Notes: a model not told the origin generated them from the letters alone. Positions 19,905 to 30,244 are shown, counted from the first letter of the stretch. The stretch: 33,226 bases of DNA from Symbiodinium natans (GCA_905221605.1 CAJNDS010001935.1:700985-734210), one strand, 5' to 3'. Numbers and translations: made by a program.

Positions 19905-19958
19905 GGCCGCCGCCCGCTGCTGGCCGCGGCTGCGGGGCTGAGCCTGGCGTTCAGGGCC
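19905..19958 (+). CDS. Possible exon, hydrophobic segment
   Basis: After GCCAG the frame reads GRRPLLAAAAGLSLAFR, like the core of a targeting peptide, with all codons but one ending in G or C. It could be an N-terminal exon of the downstream cyclophilin gene, but the link is not shown. Confidence 0.25.
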
Positions 19959-19967
19959 CCAGACAGG

Positions 19968-20200
19968 GCTTTAGGGTTTGGGGTTAGGGTTTGAGGGTTT
20001 TAGGGTTTTAGGGTTTGGGATTTTAGGGTTTGAGGGTTTTAGGGTTTGGGGTTTTAGGGTTTGGGGGTTTTCGGGCTTTGGGGTCTTAATGTTTTAGGGT
20101 TCTAGGCGTTTTAGGGTTTTAGGGTTTTTGCGATTTTTAGGGTTTTTAGGGTTTCTAGGGTTTAGGGGTTTTTTGGGGTTTGGGGTTTGGGGTTCTAGGC
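19968..20200 (-). repeat. Long degenerate TTTAGGG/TTTTAGGG array
   Basis: About 230 bases of G-rich telomere-type units with lengths of 7 to 9 bases (TTTAGGG, TTTTAGGG, TTTGGGG). Further arrays lie at about 20451-20512, 20840-20872 and 20979-21048. Confidence 0.85.
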
Positions 20201-20930
20201 TTTTTTGGTCATTGGTTCTTGGGGAAGTGTAGGTGGTCAAGAGTCCAGGGTTTGGGGCACAAGGGTTCCTGCGAAGCTATGAAACCCCAGAGCTCCAAGC
20301 CTTACACCCCAAACCGTAAACCCTAAACCTCTCAAACCCTGCGAACCTGTAACCATATTACGCCCTGCAACCCTTTTTCTCGCCGTAACCCAGGTCGAGT
20401 GCCGAGGCTGCCATGGCCGGGCACCCCAAAGCGCCAAGAGATTGTTTGGGGGGTTTAGGGTTCAGGGTTTAGGGTTTAGGGTTTAGGGTAAGGGTTAAGG
20501 GTTAGGGCTTTGGGATATAAATTTCATGTGGTCACCTCGAACCCTCAACCCTAAACCCTTTCAGGTTGTTGCACTGCAGGATGATCCCTTAAACCCAGCT
20601 CCGAGTTTTGGGTTCCGGGGCTTTTTGTGTTTTGTGTGGGGGGGGGGGGGGTTTTGGCTTAGGAGTCTATGGTTTAAGTTTAGGGTTTGAGAAATGTTTC
20701 TGGCGGACTTAAGGCCACAGATGCGGAAAGCTAGAACGGCGGTTAGCAAGGGCTTGGTTTCCTCCAAACGCTTCAGTGTGTGCCGAAACCACCCACGCAC
20801 CTCCGACATGCAAAGCAGGGGCTCATCCTTTTTGCAGCTTTAAACCCTAAACCCTAAACCCTAAACCCTAAAAGGTTCGCAGCTTTAGGTGCTCACACCC
20901 CAAAAAGCCAAACACCGCCTCTCCCCCAGG
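20200..20930. other. Filler with two short telomere-type arrays
   Basis: Contains TTTAGGG (20451-20512) and CCCTAAA (20840-20872) arrays in opposite orientation and a G-run near 20638-20651. A short block at about 20393-20437 (VECRGCHGRAPQ) and one at about 20928-20972 (AAEGDFDVVPGLGMW) read like exon pieces but cannot be placed in a gene. Confidence 0.35.
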
Positions 20931-21049
20931 CCGCAGAGGGCGACTTCGACGTCGTTCCGGGCCTTGGCATGTGGACATGTGGGGTTTAGGGTTTGGGGTT
21001 TGGGGTTTAGGGTTTAGGGTTTAGGGTTTGGGGTTTGGGGTGTAGGGTA

Positions 21050-21131
21050 AGTTCTCTAAATTAGGGTCCTTTTCGGGGCATCCATATGAAAAGGTTGCCG
21101 TATTGTGTGTCGGCCCCTGATGTAGAGAACT
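21050..21131 (+). mobile_element. 82-bp terminal-inverted-repeat (MITE-like) element
   Basis: Left end AGTTCTCTAAATTAGGGTCC (21050-21069); right end 21112-21131 is its reverse complement at 17 of 20 positions. There is no coding capacity. A perfect copy of the left end lies inverted at 12023-12042, and a related element at 22416-22546 shares TCTCTAAA ends, so this is a dispersed family. Confidence 0.7.
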
Positions 21132-21386
21132 GCCCCTCTTCTGGCCATCGAGGTGTCTGGCTTCGGAGTCTATGAGTTTAGATTCAGGGTTCGCTCGGTG
21201 TCTTAGGGTTGAAGCTGTAGGATTCGTCTTCAGGGGGGTGCAGGGTTTTGATTGGGTTGGGCTGCCAGGTTTGGAGTTGAACATCTTTGCTCACCTGCGA
21301 GGAACATCCGCTTTGGCTGCAGGGGTTGGGGCTTTACGGAGCGACCTGTGTGAGCCCTAAACCCTACGAGGCCCGCGTTACGACAG

Positions 21387-24300
21387 CCATCAAAGGTCAT
21401 GGACGTCAACCTCGGTGGCAACGAGCCCACCACGGTGCGCATTTTTTTGCCAGGGTAATCGAGTACAACTATACTATCGGGTACCCTCAATGTACCCCCA
21501 AATTAAGATAATCCTGCATGCTTGCAGGAACCTGCAAAAAAGGTACCCCTATTTTGGGGAAGCCCCATACAGCCAGAGATTCTAAGGGATTACATTGGCA
21601 AGCAGTAAGGCCGCTGCGGTAGACATCGGTAGACACAAGGGTTTGTGGTAAAGGACATTTACATGTTGGTATTTTGCGGGAGAGGGGGGGGGGTGTTCGA
21701 TCTGAGGAGAACCCACTGCCATGCGTTTCAGGGTTTTGGGGCTGTTAAACGTCGGGGATATTTCCCGAGCCGCTAAACATGGTTCGTAACATAGGCTTTC
21801 CCATTCATAGTACCTGGCCTTCTCGGCTAATCCGTTGCCAAACGCAATCACATCCGACACAAACTGTTGCTCGGGATTTAGGGTAGCCCTAAACCCTAGT
21901 GTTAGCCCCAAACCGCAAGCCCAAACTCCAAGCCCTGTTTCCCTGCCAGACCAGCATCAAGATCCGGGTTCATCCAGAATGGGTCGCGCTCTGAGGCTGC
22001 CAGGACAGACTGCAGGCAGTTGTGATGCGACTCCTAGGTACTCAAACCTTGTGTTCTTGTTGAGGACAGTATCCCGCTCAGCCCGAGACCTGCAAATCCG
22101 AGACGCGATCGTCCTGTTTTTCACTCGTGGAGGGCATACAGTCGGTTTTAACCCACCACCTCTCGTTAAAAGAACCCCCGAAGGATTACCCACCTTCTGG
22201 AGACCTCTCCCCCGTAAACTCAGGGCACCACACAGGGCTCCGAAACCCTCAGCCCCAACAGCATTTTCCAACTCTGGAAACCAAACTGCCCTGGTGCTGA
22301 GGCGCCCAAAGGTGCTGCGCAGTTCAAGAAGTCGGGGCTTCCCAGCTGTTGGGGCTCGGGCTTGACAAGAGGATCCCGGTAAGGATCCCCTGTTTTTAGG
22401 GTTTTAGGGATGGTCAGCTCTCTAAATTGGGGACCCTTTTTCCCTGTTCTAAAGGGTACCTGGGCCGAAGCCCTACAGGGGGTTTGCTCTAGAATGGGGT
22501 CTCGTTTGCGTTCCATACTTTCAGAAACGGGGGTCGTTTAGAGAAGGCGTGTCAGGTATGTCCCAGTGAATCCTAGAGCAATCCCCCACATCCGTGAGCA
22601 CCACAAGCGTCTTCTCAAGCCACAGGCTATGAAGTCCTGGACCCTTTCCACCCCAAAGCCTTTGCCGTCTGCGGTTAGGGATTGCAGGTTCATGCTTGGA
22701 GTTCAGCAGGAGGTTTGGGGCTGAGGGGTGAAGGTTTCTGGGATGAATCTGATTGAAATGGGCAGCCTAAACCCTGAACCCTGAACCCTAAACCCTAAAC
22801 CCTAAGCCCTAAACCCTAAACCCTAGGATTTTCAGTTCCAGGGGGGCTTAAGAGCCCCCCAAGCCCAGACCCCGAGGTTGATCGAGCAGGGCTGGTATGA
22901 CGACGCCGGGGGACCCCGTGAAGTCGAACCGACTCAGGGCTGACTCTTGTGGGGATTTCGGGGAACCCTTCGGAACCCAAAAGCCTAGGACCAAACAGAG
23001 GGGTCGGAATAATTGCTAGGAGTACTCCCTCATGGTCCTTGTATTTAAGCGATAATCACCGCAGAAGCCGTTTCATACTCTCGGCTCATCGTGTGGCACC
23101 CTAAGCCGTGCACCCTCACTGGACCCGACACCGTGGGATGCCACCCTAGACCCGAAACACCAAAGCCCTAGGCCCCTACCTGAACCCCGAAGCCCCTTGC
23201 CGAGGCTGGGGTTTTCCGCGTCGTTCCCGGCTTCGTGGCGCAGTGCCATGGCGAAGCATCTAAGCCCATAGAGGGCTGCGGGGGGTCTAGGGTTAGGGTT
23301 CAGGGTGTTGGGTTTAGGGTTAGGGTTATTAGAGGGTTTGGTGAGGGGTAGGGGTTAGGGTTGTTCTTTCAGGGGGCGCTGTCGGGTGTCAGGCTTCTGC
23401 CCAGGGCCATCTGGCATTACATGTATTACATCATCGTGTTGGGTTTTAAGATTGAGAGTTCACGGTGAAGGGGCGGAATGCTGCAGCAGTTTATTCCGAC
23501 AGTCGTCGATCAAGCCAAGTTCTGACACCCCTGCACGACCGCAAGGTGTTAAAAGTGATGGCTCAGCAAATTCAATCTTGCTTTGCTTTGCAGCCAACTG
23601 CTCGCAAATTCATAGGCACATGCATGTTGGCTTCGGGCGAACATATTCATGTACAGTTCAAGTTGTGTAAAATTGTTGTCTACGCCTTCTGCATCCTAGG
23701 CTTTACCCTCTCCCGTGGTCCAGACCGTCAATCAACAGCCTGACAGAGCATGTGTGTTGCCCTGGACGCCAGCTCCCAGGCCCTAAGCCCTAAGCCCTAA
23801 GCCCTAAACCCTAAACCCTAAACCCTACACTTGGCCCTAAACTCCAAAACCCTCACAAGGTTCGGCCTGCCCGCAAAGCCGCAGAATCGGCTGGCCAACA
23901 TCCCAGATGATCCGGTGAAGGCCCCTCCCCAGTGTGAGGCTTCACGGTCTGAGGAATTGAGAGACCCTACTGTAACCTAGTAAAAACCTAATAACCTGAA
24001 CCCCAGACCCCTGAACTCCTAAACCCTAAACTTTAGGCACTAAACCTTTTTGGGGTGGGGGGGGGGGGGTGTTGGGATTACCAGACCGGCTTGAGAGCCA
24101 GCAATTGGGTGGATTTGGGGTTCAGGGTAGGGGGGTCTTCAGGGCCACCCCTGAGCTCTGAACCAGGTCAGCAACAAGCGTGGGACACTGGTGTCCGGGC
24201 CCCATCCATCGAGTTAGGGTTTAGGGTTTAGGGTTCAGGGTTTAGGGTTTCCTACATGCAAGCCCAAACCCCCCAACAGTTTGTAGAACACCCTCAGAGC

Positions 24301-27300
24301 AGCTGAAGTAAGACCCGAGCCCGGGCTTCAATACGTTCCAACAGCCGCAGAACTCAGAAGGCTCAACTTGGTAGGTGCTTGGGAGCAGCTCTGACATTTT
24401 GTGAGACATGTTGCGACTTGGAGAGCAAGCTCTGCGAAGGGTGGGCCGCCGCAGCGCCGCACGAGCATTCCGTGGGCTGACTGCAGCCTCCAGACCAAAA
24501 TCCAGCCTCGCCACCACGCAACAGGTCATCCCGACCTTGCCGCCGCGGGGTTTTGATGACCCAGGCAAGACGGGCGCCTCGCGTAGCAACTGGGAAGAGT
24601 GGATGGTCAACCTGCGTGGAGAGGACGCGTGGCTTGCCGGGCCCAGAGACTTGTCCTGGTACACCGGGAAGCCGCCCGTGCCTGGGCTTTGTCCTGGTGT
24701 GTCCCCAGATGGAGCCCTGCGGGCGCTGCCCATGCCCAATCTCAACCAGGTCACCAGGAAGCAAGTCCAAGAGTACTTCGACAACTCCTGGACACTGGTC
24801 GAGGTGTTGTTCGCCGGCTTCCATGGTGAGGAGCCTTTCTACAGGCCTCCTGTGCACGGCCTCCGGCATCCTCAAATCTTCTACTATGGGCACACTCCCT
24901 GCTTCTACGTCAATAAGCTGCGGGTGGCTGGAGTGCTCCAGGACCCTGTGGATCCGTACATGGAGTCCGTCATGGAGGTTGGAGTGGACGAGATGCTATG
25001 GGATGACATGCACAAGAATGATATGGTCTGGCCCACAGTGAAGGAGGTCCAGGAGTACCGGAAGAAAGTGTACAAGGTCGTCAGCGATGTCATCGCCGCT
25101 CACCCTGACCTTGAGGACCATAATGGAACTTCGCCGGTGAAGATTACCTGGGATCACCCATTGTGGGCTATCTTCATGGGAGCGGAGCATGAAGCGATCC
25201 ACCTCGAGACCTCTTCGGTGCTCTTCCGGGAGACGCCCAGCCACCTCATGCAGGTCCCTGCAGCCTGGCCTGCGCTGCACCCTTCAAGCATGCAATCTGG
25301 TCGAAGCTCCGAACCGAAGGTGGGAGAGGACTTTCCAAAGAACGAGATGCTGACTGTCAAGGGTGAGGCTGTGAATCTAGGCAAGCCGCGTGACTTCCCC
25401 AGCTATGGCTGGGACAATGAGTACGGCCATCGCAGGGTGCAGGTGGCGGACTTCGCCGCAAGCAAGTACCTGATCACAAACGGCGAATTCTGGCACTTTG
25501 TGGCGGGCGGCGGGTACCGAACTGAGAAGTATTGGTCGGAGGACGGATGGAACTGGCGGAAGTACCGGAACATGAAGTGGCCCTTCTTCTGGAAGCAGGA
25601 TGGGCCGCAGGGATCTATGCAGTTCAAGCTCCGCACCATCTTCGAGGAGATCGATATGGTCTGGAGCTGGCCCGTCGACGTCAACTACCATGAGGCGCGC
25701 GCCTTTTGCGCTTGGAAATCCGAGCAGGATGGTTTGGCTGGCAGCCCTGAAGCGTACAGGGTCATCACAGAGGCCGAGCATCAGTTAATTCGGCATCCGG
25801 AGGCGCGCACTGAGAACATGGCCTCCACGGCCTACGACCGGGCCATGCATGCAGGCGGTGAAGAGTATGCTCTTTCTGGCCCAAATGCTGCCAATGCCAA
25901 CCTAACCTATGCCTCTCAGTCTCCAGTGGACGCACTTCCGGCTTCCCCCACGGGACACCACGATGCCATGGGCAACGTTTGGGAATGGACAGAGGACCAT
26001 TTCAACCCGCTTGATGGTTTCAAGGTCCACTATACCTACGACGACTTCTCCACACCGTGCTTTGATGGGCGACACCACATGATCATGGGCGGAAGCTACA
26101 TCAGCAAGTCGGACAATGGCGCCTCGGGGTTCTGCCGGTACCACTTCCGGCCGCATTTCCTCCAGCACTCCGGCTTCCGGCTGGTTTCGTCCTCCTCGCC
26201 TGCACCAGCCACGAAATTAGATGGGTCCTTCATGCAGACCGCCAACGCGGAACAGGCACCGTCGGCACCTTCGCCCTCGGCTGCCGCTGCGGGTACCGGC
26301 GCCGCCGTGGCAGGCTCTGGCGGCTACGAGACGCAGCGGCTGGTGGATCAGTACCTCGGGCTTCACTTCCCTTCTTCGCACGGCGCTGTCGATCCGATCC
26401 TGGGCCATCCATCAGCTCCGGAGCATGCGCTGCGTTTCCCGCAGCGTGTCGCCAAGATGCTGGTAGAGGCCGCCGTGACTGGCAAGGCCGGTGGCAGCCT
26501 CCGGGCTCTGGACATCGGGTGCGCAGTGGGTGGCTCCTCCTTTGAGTTGGCCGCCGGCGGTTTCGATGAGGTCTTGGGCATCGACTTCAGCAGTGCTTTC
26601 ATCAATGCGGCCAACAGGATGAAGGATGCTGAGGAAATTCGCTTCAAGCTGCCCCTTGAGGGCGAACTCGAGACCGAAATCACAGCGGCACATGAACCGA
26701 ATGTCGATGCAGCAGTGCGACAGCGGGTTACATTCCGCACCGGTGATGCCTGCAGGCTGAAGGATCAGGTGGACGAGCTGGGCCGATTTGACGGGGCTTT
26801 GCTGGCAAACCTGCTTTGTCGGCTGCCGGATCCCGTAGCATGCTTGGATGGCCTTGCTGCCTTGCTCCGCCCGGGTGCAGCAGCCGTGATCCTGACGCCT
26901 TTCTCCTGGCTGGAGGATTTCACGCCGAAGTCGAAATGGCTCGGTGGATTCGTGGATCCCATTACCCAGACACCGGTGAGCTCCAAGGACCAGCTCCAGA
27001 GACTCATGGAAGAGCGCGGCTTCAAGAAGATCGGCGACCAGCAGGTGCCCCTCCTCATCCGCGAGCACCAGCGCAAGTACCAGTACATCGTATCGGAAGC
27101 CACCATCTGGCGCAAGAAGTAAACGCCAGCATTTGCATCTCCAGCCACGTCCACTTAACTACCGAGTGAACGCCATGAGTTCGCAGTCAGTTTGGTTTCA
27201 ATGACAAGCGGCTGCCAGAAGCGAATGCCTGAACTGATGGCTGTGTGTGTGTAAGTTCAGAATACATGAGGCTTTGGTTCCGCCAGTGCCACTGTCGTTC

Positions 27301-29483
27301 AGTAGTTCAGGCACTTGCACAGACACCCTCTTGCGGGCCATTGCAAGATGCCGCTGGCCAATTCAGTGCCGAAAGCCCATTGCAATGGATGCCCGTTTCC
27401 TGACTTGCCGTACATTTCAGTCAACGGCAGCAGGCACATGTATAGTTTCAGTTCCAAAAAAGCTGTTTGTCTCTCATTCCGTTTCTTGATTTGCCGTACA
27501 CGTCAGTCAATGGCAGCAGGAGCATGTACAGTGTCAGTTACAAAAACGCAGCTTGTCTCGCATTCCGTTTCCTGACTTGCCGTACATTTCAGTCAACGGC
27601 AGCAAGAAAATGTAAAAAGTGTCAGTTACAATAAAGCAGCTTGTCTCGCATTTCCACTATTCAAGGATATTATGTAGCGCATGCAGTGGCAGTGCCCCAC
27701 GGCCTCTTCATGGATGAGATCGCACAGAAAACGAGGCTTTGAGACATGCCATGAGTCCACAGATTAGTTGTTTAGCTAGCACGGGCAAACTCACAAGCAC
27801 TCGATGGGAAGCATCAGTCGTGCTTGTGGTGGGGGGTCTATCTGACTTGCCAACCCAATTGCACCGTTTTGACCTCATTAAGAGTTCGTTTAGGGACCAT
27901 TCTTTCTCTGGTAGTCATAAAGGCTCTTATTCGACCCGCTGTGTAGTATTGATTTAACAAATGTTTATCCATTTCATCTGGGTGATTTAGATTCATGTTA
28001 TATCTACTTTGTGATATGTTATATTTAGCAACAGGGAGGTTCGGGAACGTGCAGAGGGATGGTTTGGGGGTTGGGTCTGAGGCCCAAATCCCTACATCCG
28101 AAACTCTTCATCGCGGCTACCTAAGCCCTAAGCGTTCACAGCTGCCCAAAGTACCTTCTCAAGCTCGTGCTGAGGTTCGCGACGGCTGGGCCCAATACGC
28201 GAACCTCCCAGATGTTCATCAACTACAAGGACTAAGTGAGCAAGCCCTACTCAGCCTCATCCGACTGTGAAGCCCCGGAACTGCGAAGTCTCCGCCGAAA
28301 GAGCAGGACAACAGCTTCCTTGATCGGCAAGGCCCGGGTGTGTGTCTGCGGGGGGGCCATACTTGAGCAACGGAAGGAAGCAAAGGATCAGGGGGAGTCT
28401 TTCAGTGTTGAGGGTCTTGGGATGGCTTGGGACTTCCGCTTCATTGTTGACCATCTGAAGGCAAGCTCTTAGCGACAAACGAAGTGCTGTGGTGCCTGTG
28501 ATTGTTGCACACACGAGAAAATCTTGGGCGAGGGGCTCCAGGCAACCCCAAGCCCCAAAACCGCAAAGCCTTTAAAGCCCACAACCCCTTCCCCCTTTTA
28601 AAAGACGTGCTGAAAATTCGCAGAGGTTTTGCCCCCGTCGGAGAGATACTGGACAACGGAATGGAGGCACTTTCATGACGACTCGGGGCGCTTGTGTGTT
28701 CAAGCTCCCGGCGCTCGCTGGGCTTCATAGTTTTGGGTTTGGAGAGAGGGGTAGAGTTCGCTAGAGTTTGGGATGTGTTGGGGGTTTTTGTCGGGGCAAG
28801 AGGGGTTGGTCACTCTCTCTCACACACACACACACACCTAGGGACCTGGTGGCAGCAGGTCGCCCAATCAACCCTGCCGCCCCAATCCCGGGTATAAAAG
28901 CTCTGAAGCTCCCACCCAAGCAGATGCGAACCAGCACCGCACGCCCACGGCCAAAACTAACCATAAGCAACCCTACACCAGAATCGGGCAAGAAAAAGAA
29001 GCTCCCTACAGAACCCCGAGCCCCGAAGCCTCGTAGTTGACAAGGTGGTGGAAAAGTTCTATGCAGGTTATGGCGAGCAGCCGAACCAAGGCAGGGCGCG
29101 GCCTTCTCTTATGGGCCTTTGGGGGGCTTCAGGGGTTGTAGGCTTGAGGCGTTTGCTTGGGTAGGTTGGTTTATCGTTTCGATCTGGGGCTGTGGCTTCC
29201 GGGTATCTGAACTCAGGGTTCAGCCTCGTCCAACTTTAATCGCAGGCTCAGGGGCATAGAGTTTGCAGGCCTTTCGAAGATGGAACCTCAAAATCGCTGA
29301 GAGGCCCAGCCCCGAAACACCCTAAGCCCAATATCTCAAGCCTAAACCCAAGAACCCTAGACGTACATGCAACCCCTAAAATCACTTGCAACCGTAGCTT
29401 CTGAGCCTTTCATTCTCGAAGCCATGTGCCTCTGGCAGCCAGGATTGATCACCAGCAAGGGCAACGCCTACTTGGACACACAG
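21387..29483 (+). CDS. Cyclophilin-type peptidyl-prolyl cis-trans isomerase, about 12 micro-exons
   Basis: Exons found by eye: 21387-21434 (start unsure), 21950-21982 ([11 protein letters not shown]), 22302-22327 (APKGAAQFK), 22877-22904 (LIEQGWYDD), 23205-23242 ([12 protein letters not shown]), 23860-23920 ([20 protein letters not shown]), about 28082-28125 (HRGYL), 28175-28229 ([18 protein letters not shown]), 28307-28331 (DNSFLDRQ), 28626 to about 28658 ([11 protein letters not shown]), 29037-29090 ([17 protein letters not shown]), 29443 to about 29483 ([14 protein letters not shown]). Almost every join keeps phase. Donors are GT, GC or GA. The order and motifs match the divergent cyclophilin family with [10 protein letters not shown] and GFAPxG; the catalytic Arg, Phe and Gln of [10 protein letters not shown] are kept. 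The role would be proline isomerisation in folding. The N-terminal exons and C-terminal end are not settled, nor are the joins at 28125 and 28658. The sixth intron (about 4.2 kb) contains the whole ovoA gene. Confidence 0.88.
22416..22546 (+). mobile_element. Related inverted-repeat element inside a cyclophilin intron
   Basis: TCTCTAAA (22419-22426) and TTTAGAGA (22537-22544) bound about 130 bases. The left end (AGCTCTCTAAATTGGGGACC) differs from the 21050 element by a few bases. It sits in the intron between 22327 and 22877. It appears to be a diverged member of the same family. Confidence 0.5.
22766..22827 (+). repeat. CCCTAAA array in a cyclophilin intron
   Basis: About eight near-perfect heptamers end 50 bases before the exon at 22877. 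Similar arrays lie in the next introns at about 23286-23365 (TTTAGGG orientation), 23780-23826 and 24213-24250. Confidence 0.85.
23243..23859 (+). other. Cyclophilin intron (GT-AG) with unique block
   Basis: The donor is GTGCCA and the acceptor ACAAG. It contains a TTTAGGG array, a unique block at about 23386-23745 with overlapping open frames that start at non-ATG codons or lack motifs, and a CCCTAAA array. No nested gene is supported here. Confidence 0.6.
24408..27122 (+). CDS. ovoA: OvoA: 5-histidylcysteine sulfoxide synthase / mercaptohistidine methyltransferase
   Basis: This 904-residue intronless gene has the three-part OvoA layout. A DinB-like domain (about 50-290) carries the non-haem iron motif HEAIHLE (H261, H265, E267). 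A formylglycine-generating-enzyme-type domain (about 320-610) contains [11 protein letters not shown] (522-532) and a C-terminal SGFRLV. A class I SAM methyltransferase (about 670-904) has LDIGCAVGG (701-709). In characterised OvoA, iron and O2 couple cysteine to the imidazole of histidine, and the methyltransferase then N-methylates the ring, leading to ovothiol. The ATG at 24408 begins an Arg-rich, nearly acid-free N-terminus ([15 protein letters not shown]) that could be a mitochondrial or plastid targeting peptide. It is longer than the roughly 700 residues usual for the family, partly through that leader and an Ala/Pro linker (about 615-645). It lies on the same strand inside an intron of the cyclophilin gene. 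A decayed copy lies at 5331-6580. Confidence 0.97.
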   Translation: MLRLGEQALRRVGRRSAARAFRGLTAASRPKSSLATTQQVIPTLPPRGFDDPGKTGASRSNWEEWMVNLRGEDAWLAGPRDLSWYTGKPPVPGLCPGVSPDGALRALPMPNLNQVTRKQVQEYFDNSWTLVEVLFAGFHGEEPFYRPPVHGLRHPQIFYYGHTPCFYVNKLRVAGVLQDPVDPYMESVMEVGVDEMLWDDMHKNDMVWPTVKEVQEYRKKVYKVVSDVIAAHPDLEDHNGTSPVKITWDHPLWAIFMGAEHEAIHLETSSVLFRETPSHLMQVPAAWPALHPSSMQSGRSSEPKVGEDFPKNEMLTVKGEAVNLGKPRDFPSYGWDNEYGHRRVQVADFAASKYLITNGEFWHFVAGGGYRTEKYWSEDGWNWRKYRNMKWPFFWKQDGPQGSMQFKLRTIFEEIDMVWSWPVDVNYHEARAFCAWKSEQDGLAGSPEAYRVITEAEHQLIRHPEARTENMASTAYDRAMHAGGEEYALSGPNAANANLTYASQSPVDALPASPTGHHDAMGNVWEWTEDHFNPLDGFKVHYTYDDFSTPCFDGRHHMIMGGSYISKSDNGASGFCRYHFRPHFLQHSGFRLVSSSSPAPATKLDGSFMQTANAEQAPSAPSPSAAAAGTGAAVAGSGGYETQRLVDQYLGLHFPSSHGAVDPILGHPSAPEHALRFPQRVAKMLVEAAVTGKAGGSLRALDIGCAVGGSSFELAAGGFDEVLGIDFSSAFINAANRMKDAEEIRFKLPLEGELETEITAAHEPNVDAAVRQRVTFRTGDACRLKDQVDELGRFDGALLANLLCRLPDPVACLDGLAALLRPGAAAVILTPFSWLEDFTPKSKWLGGFVDPITQTPVSSKDQLQRLMEERGFKKIGDQQVPLLIREHQRKYQYIVSEATIWRKK
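27420..27657 (+). repeat. Minisatellite downstream of ovoA, three 86-bp units
   Basis: Units start at 27420, 27506 and 27592 with GTCAACGGCAGCAGGCACAT-like sequence, preceded by a partial unit. It is the same family as 6910-7430. It begins about 300 bases after the ovoA stop, so it probably lies in the 3' untranslated or flanking region. Confidence 0.9.
27658..28081. other. Remainder of the ovoA-bearing intron
   Basis: Unique, partly AT-rich sequence (27930-28035) without telomere arrays. No gene or RNA is recognised. It ends at the CTGAG acceptor of the next cyclophilin exon. Confidence 0.45.
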
Positions 29484-30244
29484 CCCCTCGCCGGAAGCCC
29501 TCGGTGCTGCTGTGAAGCCTAAGCTTGAGAAGCAGAAGATGCACAGCTAACAAAGGCTAACAACATGTTAAACGTATAAGGCATACTAGTATCTGAATAG
29601 TTCAGATATAAGAATACACTAATATAATCATATGACATTCTCTAACTGGTGCAAGAACCATTGTTCATTTCTAGGCGAGACGTTGCGCGGTCCGATTCAT
29701 CGATGCTCTCATGCCGAGGTTTCCGAAACTGACCAAGATCACAAAGGCCACGGTCGTTTCCTAGGTGTGGACCTGCGGGCGTGCCGCAGAAAAGTGCCTG
29801 CACACCCACTGCAGAGTGGCTCTGGGTTTGGATTTTGGGGCGGGTTAGGGCTTCTGAGGGAACTTTCCTGTACCCTCACAATCCGAGAGGTGCAGGGCAA
29901 TGGACTCTGCCTAAACCCCAAGCCTTCAACGCTAAAACCCTAAAACAAGGCCGGAGTCCCTACCCCCCCCAGACCCAGACACTGGAATTGCGAGACCCCG
30001 TGCGACCTGTGGGTTCAAGTGGGTGTTTATAGGTACCGACTACAGGGACCTCCCCAGTGGCCAGGCTTCGTGCCAGGACGTAGTGGTCAAGAGGGTTCGG
30101 AGCTACATGACATGGAGGTGAGGGTTTTCGGGGAGCAGGTTTGATGCAAGAGGCTAAAGGCCCTAATCATTAAAACATATTAAAAACCCTACGTCAGTAC
30201 CAATCCTGGAAGCACAAAACCCTCGCCCGAAAATTCTGCAAGCC
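29484..30244. other. Spacer between the cyclophilin and the next gene
   Basis: The first bases may hold the end of the cyclophilin; one frame reads KPKLEKQKMHS before TAA at 29549, but it cannot be joined in phase. 29560-29640 is AT-rich and contains an 8-bp-arm hairpin (TATCTGAA...TTCAGATA, 29590-29608). Telomere-like words occur at about 29905-29945 and 30160-30190. Confidence 0.45.

Noticed and set aside
23386-23743. Two overlapping plus-strand frames in a cyclophilin intron
   Set aside because: They start at non-ATG codons or lack motifs, and they lie inside an intron that joins 23242 to 23860 in phase.
1-24250. A true chromosome end
   Set aside because: The arrays are short, degenerate, in both orientations and flanked by unique sequence and genes on both sides.
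26412-27068. Minus-strand frame of 218 codons opposite the ovoA methyltransferase domain
   Set aside because: The + strand encodes recognised OvoA motifs throughout; the minus frame is a codon-bias shadow.
29512-29551. Tail KPKLEKQKMHS and stop as the cyclophilin C-terminus
   Set aside because: It is attractive as a charged tail but is out of phase with the last confident exon, and no intron fits between them.
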